Origin: Whitmania pigra | Taxonomy: Eukaryota > Annelida > Clitellata > Hirudinida > Haemopidae | Direction: 5' to 3' | Length of the DNA: 64,000 nt | Assembly (NCBI GenBank): GCA_021613335.1 | Contig: JAJTWR010000344.1 | Location: 1-64,000 of the forward strand | Shown: positions 53,249 through 64,000 of the stretch, in pieces | How positions within the stretch are numbered: the first letter of the stretch is position 1 | Layout of the letters: every line of letters starts with the position of its first letter | Translations under genes and position numbers: made by a program | The notes under the pieces: model-generated | Database searches by the model: none | Told to the model about the DNA's origin: nothing | The model's input: only the letters and a program-made list of their open reading frames with translations

Positions 53249-55549
53249 TCTAGAGGTTACTGGTGTTTTACAAAATTATGCTTGGGGCAAACATGGTTTA
53301 GAAAGTGAAGCAGGCAAATTATATGCAGCCAATAACATAGATTTTGTTGCTGAACCAGATAAACCATATGCTGAAGTAATATTTTTTGTTCCATATTTTC
53401 GAAGACATTATCTTTCATCTTCCAATGCTTTTTAATCTCAGTTGTGGTTTGGAACCCATCCAAAAGGACCATCAACAATAAAAAGTAATGGTGAACTTTT
53501 GAACACTTGGATTCAAAAGCACAGTGAATTTTATGGGAGAAATTCTAAGCTACCATTCTTGCTTAAGGTCCTCTCAGTTGAAACTGCCCTGTCAATTCAG
53601 ATTCATCCAAATAAGGCAAAATTATGTTTTTGTATTTAATTTCTAATTAAATTGCATTTAAATATCTTGTTAATCATGCAATGGATTACAGTTTTTTCTT
53701 GTAAAAAAAGGTAGAAGCCACAACTCTTCATGCAAAGTATCCCAAACACTATCCTGATGATAATCACAAGCCAGAAATGGCTATAGCTCTGACACCCTTT
53801 GAGGCGCTGTGTGGATTCCGACCCTGGCATGAGATTATTGGATTTATTGAAGGTAACTTGTATTTTTGAATTTTTTGTAATGGCACTGAAACTGCTGAAG
53901 TAGATTGGCGAAAATCTTACATAAAATATCTTAGTAGCTTTGAATTTCTTACAGAAATTAAGGAACTGAGGGATCTGATTGGCTGTTTTGGCTTTATCAC
54001 AGAAAAAGTTGAAACCAGTTTATTAAAATCTTATTTCACTGCTCTTATGTCACAAGATGAGGAGTATGTTAAAATACAGAGTTCTTCTTGGACCAACAAA
54101 ATCAAGACAGGTAAATTTGTCACATTTTGCTTTCTCTAGAAGGCAAGAATTGATGTTAAGTTTTTATGTGAAAGCACTCTCCCCAACATTTATTTTGCTT
54201 AAACATATATTTAAGTTTAATCTATATGAAAATATAATTTATATGTTTTTGTCTAACTCATTTTTAGAGCCAAGCCTTTCTTCAAAACAGGTCCATCAGC
54301 TTTTCTTAAGATTGAATTCCCAGTACCCTGGAGATGTAGGATGTTTTTGTGTTTATTTCCTGAACTATTTGATTCTTGAGCCAGGGCAGTCAATATTTCT
54401 GGAATCAGGTCTTCCTCATGCTTACATCAAAGGAGGTCAGTTGGTGCAACCTTGACCTTGGTTTTCATTCATGTAGCTTGAGTAGTGGATGAGATAAGTT
54501 GAAAAACATTGGAAAGAATTAATGAATTGTGATGAGATAATTTCATCAAACAGAAATTTACTTAGGCTTTGAGAAGATACAACTATATTATTGCTCTTGA
54601 CATGCCACAATGCTAGTTTTACCCCATAGCATGTTGCTTGCAGGACAGCACTTGCCAATATAAAATCTCATTTATGGGTTTACGACATTATTCGATCACA
54701 AGGGATAGATAACAGAATGCCAGAAAACTAGTGGTGGCATGTTTGGGCACTAATGATATTAGTTAGGACTTTCTTAAATTGCCAGATTAACTCAGTAAAT
54801 TGCTGATTCATTATGTGAGTGTATCTGAGAGTCAAGTAATTATTTACATTTAACATAACTAGTTTGCTTAAAGTTTCCATACACTAACAATCCGAGATTT
54901 GTTTTTGTATATCAACGCATTAATTTTAAAGATTCAGTTGCAGACCTATGTGGTTGTTGCACAAATTTAAAAATTAGTTGTGCACTACCAAAATTTACTA
55001 AAGCATGTACATTTGTCAAAAATTTTGTTTAAAATTTGTAACATCGGTTAAACATGTTTGTTTTTTTTTTAGATTGCGTTGAATGCATGGCATGCTCAGA
55101 CAATGTCATACGCGCAGGCCTAACTCCAAAGTTCAGAGATGTTGAATCCCTTTGTAGACTTGTAAAATATTCCTTCGTGACACCCTCTGATGTTCTCTTC
55201 ATGCCTTCGAGGCATTCTTCGGACCCTCACTTGGCAATCTACAACCCACCAACTCCCGAATTTTCAGTTGATAGGATTGAGGTATGGGGATCAATTCCTA
55301 ATTCTAAAATATCAAAGCAATTTGTTTTGATTGCAGCTCCCTTCTAAAATGGAAAGTTATAGTGTCAGCTCTGTAGCATCACCAAGCATTCTTCTGGTAA
55401 TACAAGGCACTTTTGAGGTTTTTTGCAAGGAAAATCTGAAAGCAACCAAGGGATCTGCTCTATTCATTGGACCAAATGAGGCACTGAAGATCAAAAACTG
55501 TGATGCAAACTCTCCTGTTCTGATGTTCAGGGCTTATTTTGAACCATAG
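53249..55549 (+). CDS. MPI: Mannose-6-phosphate isomerase (start exon missing)
   Basis: Zinc enzyme that interconverts fructose-6-phosphate and mannose-6-phosphate, feeding GDP-mannose for glycosylation in the cytosol. Exons about 53249-53373, 53441-53615, 53711-53852, 53955-54060, 54269-54435, 55073-55281 and 55337-55549. Family landmarks: QNYAWGKHG near the N-terminus, SIQIHPNK (zinc ligands Gln and His), [18 protein letters not shown] (signature 1 with the Glu ligand) and [17 protein letters not shown] (signature 2 with the His ligand). It ends FRAYFEP. All active-site blocks are intact. The second intron uses a GC donor. AATAAA at 55618-55623. It is convergent with the SHB-type gene 650 bp away. 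Confidence 0.94.
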
Positions 55550-55617
55550 GACAATGTATTTCGTTCTACTGAGATGATTCTGTACTTAAACATGTCAATT
55601 GTGAACTGTCATTTTCA

Positions 55618-55623
55618 AAATAA
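55618..55623 (+). other. Polyadenylation signal candidate, MPI
   Basis: AATAAA about 70 bp after the MPI stop codon. Confidence 0.7.
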
Positions 55624-56198
55624 ATATTTATTTTGAATGAGGTAGCAAATGTCACCAAAGGTTAATTTAAATTTATTTATTTCAACCAGAAAGGGTCACA
55701 AATTGGAGTCAGTTAACCTGTAAATATAGAGTGCATAGACAAAATTTAAGTCATTAATTTGTCAGAAACTTTTTTAAATAAGTGTTGGAAATGCAGGCTT
55801 TAAATCAAATTTAATTTCAAATTTAAATAAATAAATTAAAAATATTATGGGGTGTGGAGCTGATAATAATTGGGGCAGAGGGTTTCACCATTTGGAGCCT
55901 GTTGGTGGTGGAGCATTTTTCTTGGCACAGAAGTGCCAAGTGTGCAAGATAACATGAAAATGGGGAATTTAGGAACATAAACTGTTTAATGCAAACACAT
56001 TAGATTCCCATTTGTCAAAACTGGAGCTGTTTAGGTTATGGACCAATATATGGCATTTAGAGGACAAAGTGACTAGAACTAGTTTTATTTCAATGATTAT
56101 AACTGCAGCAAAACTATTAACAAGTAACTTAAGAAATAATACTTGAGATGCTACTTTGATTTCTCGATTAGACAATGAATGTGTTCAGAACTTTAATC

Positions 56199-57677
56199 TC
56201 ATAAACATTCATGGGGAATTGGATGGACCAAAGAAATATGCTCAGCTCCTTTAATGGGGAGTTTGTTGATGGTGTAGTGGTGGATCATTTGGGGAATACT
56301 CTGAAATGGCTGACTGAATTGACCAAGAACGAAACCACCTTCCTGCTTGGTGATCCTCATGTGCATAAATCCTTTCGTGCTCCTAAAATGCAAAGAGATT
56401 ATTGCAGCACAAATGTGACCAATCATATGATCATTGAAGTTCAGAATTCTTTTAGGTGTTACTTCACTGAAAGTGAGTAGTCCCTGTGGTTGCTTTCGCT
56501 AATCCTAACGAGATAACCGCCCTCCTCGCAAGCTCTGAGAATGCTTTCAGCTTGTGTTCTACTTACAATACCGTGATACCAGCTGATAGATTAAAATAAT
56601 AATTCTGCATTTATCAACACTTCAGCTCCTGTGATTTAAATATACCTCTGTTTCTCCAAAGGGGCTTTCAGATCAATCAGAGACACTTTTGATCTCTTTG
56701 TTTGAAGTGACTTCCTTGGTTGGGCCACTACCATAATATTATCTACAACATAATATCAATTAACTTGTGGATTAGAAATACATTGCAATTATACTTTAAG
56801 ACCTACTTTGGCTCCTGAGCTGTACTGCTTGAGTGATAATATTTTTCATTTTTTGGTCCCATGGCTCATCATATTCTTCATTGCAACGAGTATCTTCAGC
56901 TTTTAGAGATCTTGAGATCCAAGAAGTCCTTGGAGAATTCACATTGACAGATGCATTATCTGTCAGTTCGCTGAATGAATTAAGAGCCATTGAGAATTTA
57001 TTTCCATCTTTTCTTTTTATAGATTCTTTGTGAGCAGCTCTCAATTCCTTCTCAATCCTCCGAGCATTTTTGTCCCATGGAACATCGTACTCCTCAGTTG
57101 GTCTTTCATCCATGTTGTGTGGTTTGAGATCCCATGGCCTGTCATACCCTTCCTGACCCCGCTCATCTTTCTTGTGCGGTCTTAAATCCCAAGGCTTATC
57201 ATAACCTTCTTGAGACCTCAAATCATTTAGCTCCACTGGAGATAAACTGATGGAATTAGTCTGTATGTTTTCTGACTCTAAATTGTTAAGAATGTTAATT
57301 GGTCATACTAACAAATTATTGTTAAAATTACAGAATTAAAACAGTAGCATCAACGCTTTGCTGGTAAAAGCTGAAATGACACCCCTCATTAAAAACTAAA
57401 AAAAGTTAGGTAATATTTTCAATTCATAAAACCTAAAATATCCAACTTATAAAAGCCAAAAATTACTTCTGCTGCTCATGAGATTCTGTAATTTATCTTC
57501 CAAATTCTGACGTACATGTGAGAGATCCCATGGTTGATCATAATTTTTTGAAAAATCATAGATGTATGACGAGTTTTGATATATTTCTTCAGTGTCATTC
57601 AAATTTGTTAAAGAATGATTCGAAGGCATATAACTATTGTCGCTTTTAAGCTCAAAGTAATCGTCAGATTGTTCCAT
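56199..57677 (-). CDS. SHB-family SH2 adaptor protein
   Basis: Adaptor that links activated tyrosine kinases to downstream partners. Exons 57477-57677, 56817-57235, 56646-56727, 56463-56582 and 56199-56382, all phase-consistent. The N-terminal half carries five YDxPWD motifs (YDQPWD, YDKPWD, YDRPWD, YDVPWD, YDEPWD), likely phosphotyrosine sites, separated by charged linkers. A basic stretch (PRKSLQTKRSK) leads to LEKQSWYHGIVSRTQAESIL, the start of the SH2 domain. YLVRISES holds the phosphotyrosine-binding Arg, and HRDYSLSVKSTKGFMHMRI, FVLGQFSQPFQSIPQMIHHY and KLPIKGAEHISL complete it. The closing KLPIKGAEHxSL segment is characteristic of SHB/SHD/SHE/SHF. Total about 335 residues, shorter than human SHB. 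The specific paralogue cannot be assigned. Confidence 0.9.
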
Positions 57678-59054
57678 ATCGTTTAAATTCCTGTATCTTT
57701 CTAATATATGATGTCCACTGCTGTTATTGAACGAATCATAGCACTGACTCGAACTAGTTTACTATTTTTCAAGCGCATATTAAGTAGCGAATTCAGAAGT
57801 ATTTGCAACAAAATGTATGTATCAATGCAAGAGTAAAAAGCTTATTATAGACTAATAATAGAGAGCGAGCACGGAACAAGTAGCAATCGCATAATATCAC
57901 CATAAGCAAGGCAGTAAACAATAGAAATGTACGCTAATAACTTTCCCAGTTTGTGTTAGAACATTTACGGTGCATTGTTAATGGACTTATAAATTGCTGT
58001 TTAAGAAGATCATCTACTATGTACAGAAAAAAATCGGGATCTATATAAAAACATAATTTACTGACAACGGAGCTAAAGGGTATTAAGAGAAGTCGATTTG
58101 CAATCCATTCTTCGAATCACATTCCTGTAGCAGTCTTATCCAGCAGCTTATTGAAGAATCTATTCTATAAATATTAACTGTATAAAGCACTGGTGTGGGG
58201 GTGAGAAGGGGTGACACACCACAAGCCTAGGAGTGTCAAATGTTAAGCGGAAGAGAGTGTAAAATTATAAAAAATTGGGTTCCAAATTAATAAAAGTTAA
58301 AGTGGGAGGTGGGCTCCCAATTATCAATTATTTACCTGTGGTAAATATACGGGTATATTTTAGTATACTGGAAATCTTCCGTCCCAGAAGTAGGTACCCC
58401 GTCAAAATAGCCCAGCGACAAAATAGCCCCGTCAATGTATCTTTATAAAAAAAACATTTGTATGAGTTGAAGACATTAACCTATAACTGATTTCAAATTT
58501 GATTAAATGAAATGAGTTTTATGTTTTGATGGTGCTGCTTTGACGGGACTATTTTGTCGCCGGTGCCCCAGAAGTATGGTAGGACTGCGCCACTGAACAG
58601 GAGCCCACCAGCCAAAAAACCCTTTTTACTTGTAAGAAAAAGCTGAACATATTGTCTCTTCAATCATAATTTTCACATAATATCAATATTAACTATGGTC
58701 ACTTTGATAAACATTATAAAGGTTAATTGATGAGTTAAAAGTTTTTGGGATAAGACATTATATAAAACAGCATACATTTAAGCGAAGTGGGCAAAACAAG
58801 GAATAAGGTAAAATTTATGTTATATATTAACAATGTTGTTTACCTGGTAATAAATAAATTATAAATTTTGATTTTCAAATTAATAAATTAATATTTTTTA
58901 TAAAAATGATTTAGTAGGTTAAATTTAAATTTAAAAAATATGCAATGTTTTTGTCAGATTAATCTGGTTTATATGCTGTTTACTTTTGTGGTTTGACACG
59001 TTTAATTGAGTTGGTTGTCCTGACTATTTCAACTTTGTGATTTTTCATTTTATC
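57678..59054. other. Shared upstream region of the SHB-type gene and TMEM214
   Basis: Head-to-head genes 1.4 kb apart. No exon seen. It contains the MITE at 58393-58567. The rest is AT-rich with no recognised promoter motif. Confidence 0.4.
58393..58567 (+). mobile_element. Inverted-repeat MITE copy with 9-bp target duplication
   Basis: Flanked by exact CCAGAAGTA at 58384-58392 and 58568-58576. Left end GGTACCCCGTCAAAATAGCC then CAGCGACAAAATAGCCCCG. Right end GACGGGACTATTTTGTCGCC then GGTGCC, lacking one GGGCTATTATGACGG unit. The body matches the copy at 44767-44950 closely. Confidence 0.92.
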
Positions 59055-62000
59055 ATGTCGCTCGGAGGCTGGGAAACTGTCGTGAACAAAAAGGGAAACA
59101 AGAACGTCAAGAATTCTTCAAAAGGGTTGAAGAAATCTAGCTTAGAAAGTATGCCACGTATCCAACCTCTAGGTAAGTGACGTTAGGTAATATTCAATCT
59201 CCTCAAAATATTTTAGTTCTAAATTTGAAAACTGGGTTTAAGGCGTTAATTAAACAAATTAGCGTTTTAATTTTTAATTGAAATGTTTTTAAGCGAAACG
59301 CTGATTAAGCTCTTTCGTCTTTTGAGTGTAGCGCCTTTAGATTCATATACATGTTAGTGTTCTTGCTATGCTGTGAGTGTCATGTAGTATAATAACAGTT
59401 TTTAATTTTAAACAAGAATAATTGCATTAGTTTATCAATAAAAAGAACTACCTTAATCAGCTAAAAGTTATTTTACTTTATTTTTTGAGATTAATAGGTT
59501 AGATCATATTGTTGTGATGTGGCAAAAACATTATAAATGAGATTTGACTTTTGAAGATGATATGATGGAATCCACTAAGTTGTCACTTACTGTTTTATAT
59601 TGATTTTTCATCGGTTAAAGGGTCTTAAATGTTTTGATCTAAATATCTGCTAATAACAGTTTTTTAGTGCATTTTACCACAGTCACCAATATTTCCATAT
59701 CATGCATAAAAATTTAGTACACTTAAAATTAAATTGCACTGTAATTGCAGTAATTAATTGATTGAGGTGTTTGCAGCTCCTGTCAAGGAATCACCTACCA
59801 TCTATCAAGCATTCTTAGAGGAAGAACTGAGGAAAGAAAGGAAATTGCTTGAAGCTGAGAAAGGAAATAATTCAAAAGAAGTCAAAAAGACAAATGCAAA
59901 CCAACTTCATAAGAAGAAAGATAGGCGCATGACACTAAAAGATTCGCTCATGAATGTAAGCATTCTGAATCATTTATTTGATGATATTTGACAATATTTT
60001 GAACATATTATCAACTCATTTTTTGTTTGATGGTTTAACTTAACATTGTCACATGATTGATTTGTTTTATGTTGAACATGCAATTAAAAATCAAATTTTA
60101 GCTGGATAAGGAAGAAATTGAGGAAATTCTCAAAAAAGATGAAGCTACTTTTCCAAAAAATCCTGATATCTGGCTAAAAGATTTGGCATCATTCTTGAAC
60201 TCTAAATTGGATCATATTAGTGATTCAGATCCTATTTTAGCTGATAAACCTCTTGGTAAGCCTTTTATAAAATTCATTTTTGCCATTTTGATTTAGTTTC
60301 TGTCTGAAATTTTTGTCTATTTCTTAATTCTGTGTTTAATTTCATTAATTTAATCTCCTGCAGACTACCCTCTGTGTGTCATGACTGATCCATTAAAAGA
60401 ATTTTTCATAAAAAGATTGAAAGGATTTAATGCACAAGTCTATGATGCTCTTATGGATCACTGTGTTGATTCCATGATGAATGCCATCAGTAAAGGTACT
60501 AAAATGTTTATGCATATTTTGTAATACGAGCTGATAGATTGACGATTTAATGTTCTATTTCATCAATTCTGCTGGTATTGAAAGGCAGTGACTTTAAAGA
60601 AACATACTACTTTTTTTTTATATATAGAAATTGTTCATATGTTCATGGTTTGATATATTTAATTCATTCAGATCAATCATCCATTGGGTACAGGCTTACA
60701 ATCCAACTTTTGCTGCAAGAACATGCTGATGTTGTACTCATCAATTTCACAAAGGTATGTACATGCTTGGTTGAGCATGCTTAATTAAACAATTAATTCC
60801 TGATTTCCTCAGAATTTATTTATTTATTACCATGGTTTATTTTCTATTTATTGGTTATCCTCGACTGGATTGTTTGACTATCTTTCCAGTATGAAACCTT
60901 AATTCAAAGAAATACAAGTCGACCATTGAGATGTCTGTGCATTCTCTGGGCTGTTGCTCAGGTTGGAAATTTTAGTCTCTCTCATGGAATAAAAAGTTGG
61001 TTCTTTAACTGGTTTAATTCTTGTTTTTTAATTAATTGTGATGAATGTTCTTTTTTTTCCAGTGTGGTTTGCTCTTATGTTTGGCCTAATTAAAGTCAAG
61101 AACCTCAGTGGCTATGTTTTGGGCTATCTAGAGAACTTGTTTGAGTTAGTAAATTATTAAATTTATCAAGTGCTTTAATTTTTAACATGTTAAGTAATAT
61201 TGTAGGAGGTATCCACATCTTGAAGAAGGACACAATTCTATGTCTAAAACAGATTATTTCAAGTTTTTTGGTGAACTTTATTCAGAACTTTCAACTCTCC
61301 CCAGTGACACCCGGAAAAGACTTCACTTATTGTACCCAAATGTCAAGGTTATTTAAGTTTATTATTCATTCATTTCTTGAGGTCATCAAAACAAAAGTCA
61401 TTAACTAGAATTCAGGTTTGCACAAAAAAATCTGGTGGCACTCAAAGGCAGCCCCTAAGGAACACTGCTAATTGGGCCGCCCCTGTTACTAGCTACATAA
61501 CATATTATGATATATATTGTTTTTGTTTTAAACAGGCAGTGGCTTGGGGGAATGTTTCAAACAACTTAAACTTATTTTTCATTGGCTATTTAAGTCGTTT
61601 GACATCAGATTGCCATGAAGCTAAAAAAACTGAGGTATGGACATAAATTTGCAATGCTGCTATGGTAAAATTGACTCTTGCTAAAATGTCCTATGCCTGA
61701 CAGTTGTTGCAATGCTTGACGGCATGCTTAGAAAATGATGTCCTGTCGTTTACCCATTGGAGGAGAGAGTATCATAAACATTTATTTCAATCAAGGTGAG
61801 GATGTAACATTAATAAGCTTGTCTTTGCAATTTCTGTGTCAAAATGATTATGAAATTGTTAAAATGCAAGTGTTATAAAATTATGAACTTGATAAACCAT
61901 TTCCTCAAGAAAAAATCATTTAATGCCGTTTGACCAATTATGTTTAATAATTAGCACCTAAATATTTAAATGAATCTCATTTTGCAGCTTGCTCCTGAGG

Positions 62001-63050
62001 CATCTTGAAATAAATTTTGAGAAACTCAAATCTAATAAGAATAATGTCCTTGACACTGTTGAGGTACTTCAGTCAATCAATGAAGAACTTGTTGAAAAAC
62101 TTCCAAAACAGAGTCCCATAAAATCTTGCACTGCTAGCTGCAAGGTAGGCTCAAATTATATATATTGGATGTAATGTGTCGCCAAGTTACTGAATGGTCT
62201 ATGTCTAATTTCAGGCTATACTTTTGCGCAAGAGCAAGAAAAGTGTTTCAACAAAGCCATATTTGCTGACTGTCACTCTTATAGCTGGCATTCTAATATT
62301 TGGGGATATATATGCCCATGGATCACTCAAAGGTTCAGTCCTTTGCAGGTCTTTTTCCAGTTCAAGTTCTTAAACAAAGTTGAATTTTAGATTCTTTGGG
62401 GCAGCAGTGGTTATCAAACATCATTTGCCAGCCAGTTATTAAAGAAGCCTTGGAGAAGTGTTCATCACTGTTTGGGTAAGTTGAGTAATTAACTTGTTTT
62501 GATCCTGGAAATGAATAAAGATTTATTTTCAGTTGGGCAAGTGCATGGTTATTTGAGGGATTAAGGAATGCGTATCTAATGGTCGAGCCTCTCCTCCAGC
62601 ATCCCAAATTTGTGGAATTTGTGGAATATGTGGTCAAAGGAAAACAGATGCTATGGGAATCATTTGAAATGCTTTCTGAAAAGGTTTGTATTGCTTGTTT
62701 CCTTGTTGTATCAAAATTCATCCATTTTCTTTTAATGTTATTGTAAAGGTGGTCTCCTACATGCCTGAACTGTTGCAATACTTGGAACTTGCTTCTAATT
62801 TCTCTGTCAGTATTCTCACAATTGTGACAAGTAAGGTGCTTGAAAGCTGCACTTTCGTCTACAACTATATCCTGGAGAACATCTTAGTGTAAGCTTGTCA
62901 AGCAGTTCAAATTTTGATGTTTATTAAATGATAAATTCTTGTTCTAGTGGCAAGCTTTCCCCTGACAATGTTGCAGAAGAAATGTCCAAACTTGTGCTTG
63001 TTTTGAAAGATGAAATTAACAACCTGTTCTCAAGATTCCTAGGCCAATGA
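59055..63050 (+). CDS. TMEM214: Transmembrane protein 214
   Basis: Endoplasmic-reticulum membrane protein; human TMEM214 is reported to anchor procaspase-4 in ER-stress death. Sixteen exons were placed: 59055-59172, 59777-59955, 60102-60255, 60364-60495, 60672-60753, 60890-60995, 61063-61144, 61206-61348, 61536-61635, 61702-61796, 61988-62143, 62216-62332, 62391-62477, 62533-62683, 62750-62889 and 62948-63050. Start MSLGGWETVVNKKGNKN matches the family's GRWEVVKKG opening. FPKNPDIWLKDLASFLNSKL corresponds to the conserved NPSIWLKDLASYLN. RPLRCLCILWAVAQVGNFSL follows. The hydrophobic helix YLLTVTLIAGILIFGDIYA (about residue 500) is the membrane span near the C-terminus. Stop TGA at 63048-63050, with AATAAA at 63082-63087. 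Confidence 0.93.
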
Positions 63051-64000
63051 CATTCTGTGTTGACTGGTTGTAAAATAGAATAATAAAAGTATTAAATTTG
63101 AGTTTGAATTTAAATTAGTACATAAGGATACATGTGTCAACACAGTTTCTCATTATCAATGACATGGTTGTGTATCCCATCTGGAGTTTTCGTTGAGAAT
63201 GTTGAAGCGATATGGTCTCAAAGCCTCTTCCTGATAATGTTGCAAAAGAATAATTCAAAACCAGACATGGGTTTCTTTGTGCTTGTACCTGAGTACCAAA
63301 TATAGGTACTTGTCCCCATTTCGTGTATCATAACGAGCTGAGGGCATCAAATCGACCGCGGTGAGGTCTGCACACTCACAAAAATGATTCACACGCATGG
63401 GAGAGTAAAAAAGTGGGATGTATTACTTTAACGTAGTACTTAATTACAAGACATAGTAACCCCAGTTTTGGAAAAGTTGTAAATGTAGGAATGATCGGCC
63501 ATCGTTACGACACATAATGCAAATATCAAGAACGGGTTCAAGTACCTTGGCTATCAGTGGTAACTACTTCCTAGTGTAACCAGAGCTTGGCGTGCAGGTT
63601 AACGGTTGTGTTTGCCTGCATTGAAAAGGCGCGCCCTTCGGGTGGGGGGCTATGTAAATAACCGATCGATTAAGAAGTGCCTTCACATCCTGTCGCGATT
63701 CATAAGGCACTAAAAAAATCTGATAAATACAATTGAAATACATTGTCATTGTAATACTTCAATCAAAGTTAAAGCAGTCGCAAATCGCCTTAGTGCATCT
63801 TAATCCTCTTCACCCGAGGCTAATAATAAAATTAACTGATTATTATTCGTTTAGAGAGACAAGTAGATTAAGAAAAACAATTTATGCAGTGGACCAGAAA
63901 TAAATTAGTGATGTACTTGGACGGTTCTAAATTAAATCGGCTAGCGGGGTTCTTAACGTGTTCGCAAGATTCCAAGACATTCAAATATGAACCGACGGGT
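63051..64000. other. Intergenic tail, no gene seen
   Basis: Contains a SINE fragment (63591-63700: GTGCAGGTTAACGG, TGCCTGCATTG, GGCTATGTAAATAACC). A stretch at 63190-63270 (GAATGTTGAAGCGATATGG, CTTCCTGATAATGTTGCAAA) resembles the TMEM214 last exon (CTTTCCCCTGACAATGTTGCA) and may be a partial exon duplication. Otherwise no feature. Confidence 0.35.
63082..63087 (+). other. Polyadenylation signal candidate, TMEM214
   Basis: AATAAA 31 bp after the stop codon; the TG/T-rich tract GTATTAAATTTGAG follows. Confidence 0.75.

Overview
This is a window of nuclear DNA from an invertebrate animal. The evidence is AT-rich sequence, genes split into short exons by GT-AG introns of about 40 bp to 3 kb, animal-specific proteins (CPEB1, a SHB-type SH2 adaptor, DNTTIP1, TMEM214, AP-3 delta), tRNA-derived SINEs, several decayed LINE families and long (ATT)n microsatellites. 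A complete ovothiol synthase gene (ovoA) fits a marine or early-branching invertebrate better than a vertebrate or insect. I cannot name the species. Exon limits were placed by hand from splice sites and reading-frame continuity, so they may be off by a few bases. Layout: 1.4-8.2 kb, DNTTIP1 on the minus strand, with LINE and SINE debris in its introns. 8.8-16.5 kb, a transposon graveyard (Ulp1-type peptidase relic, LINE tails, a Helitron-type helicase fragment, a 300-bp ATT array) around a short plus-strand gene ending in an R-SNARE/VAMP-like membrane anchor (12.6-13.1 kb). 18.3-20.7 kb, a plus-strand gene of at least nine phase-consistent exons that I cannot assign to a family; one A-run breaks its frame. 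23.3-24.4 kb, a type II DnaJ/Hsp40 gene (minus). 26.3-35.8 kb, AP3D1 (minus, more than 25 exons). 36.6-38.2 kb, a dead LINE interrupted by a SINE. 39.4-42.6 kb, CPEB1 (plus). 43.8-51.1 kb, ovoA (plus). 51.7-52.1 kb, a pogo/Tigger-like transposase relic. 53.2-55.6 kb, mannose-6-phosphate isomerase (plus). 56.2-57.7 kb, a SHB-family SH2 adaptor (minus). 59.1-63.1 kb, TMEM214 (plus). The genes are unrelated housekeeping or developmental loci with no operon-like logic: chromatin (DNTTIP1), chaperone, endosomal sorting (AP-3), translational control (CPEB1), thiol-histidine antioxidant synthesis (OvoA), mannose metabolism (MPI), tyrosine-kinase signalling (SHB) and an ER membrane protein (TMEM214). 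The most notable observations are the unassigned multi-exon gene, three introns with GC donors in neighbouring genes (CPEB1, ovoA, MPI), a small inverted-repeat transposon family with exact 9-bp target duplications, two tRNA-derived SINE families, and an SH2 adaptor with five YDxPWD motifs.
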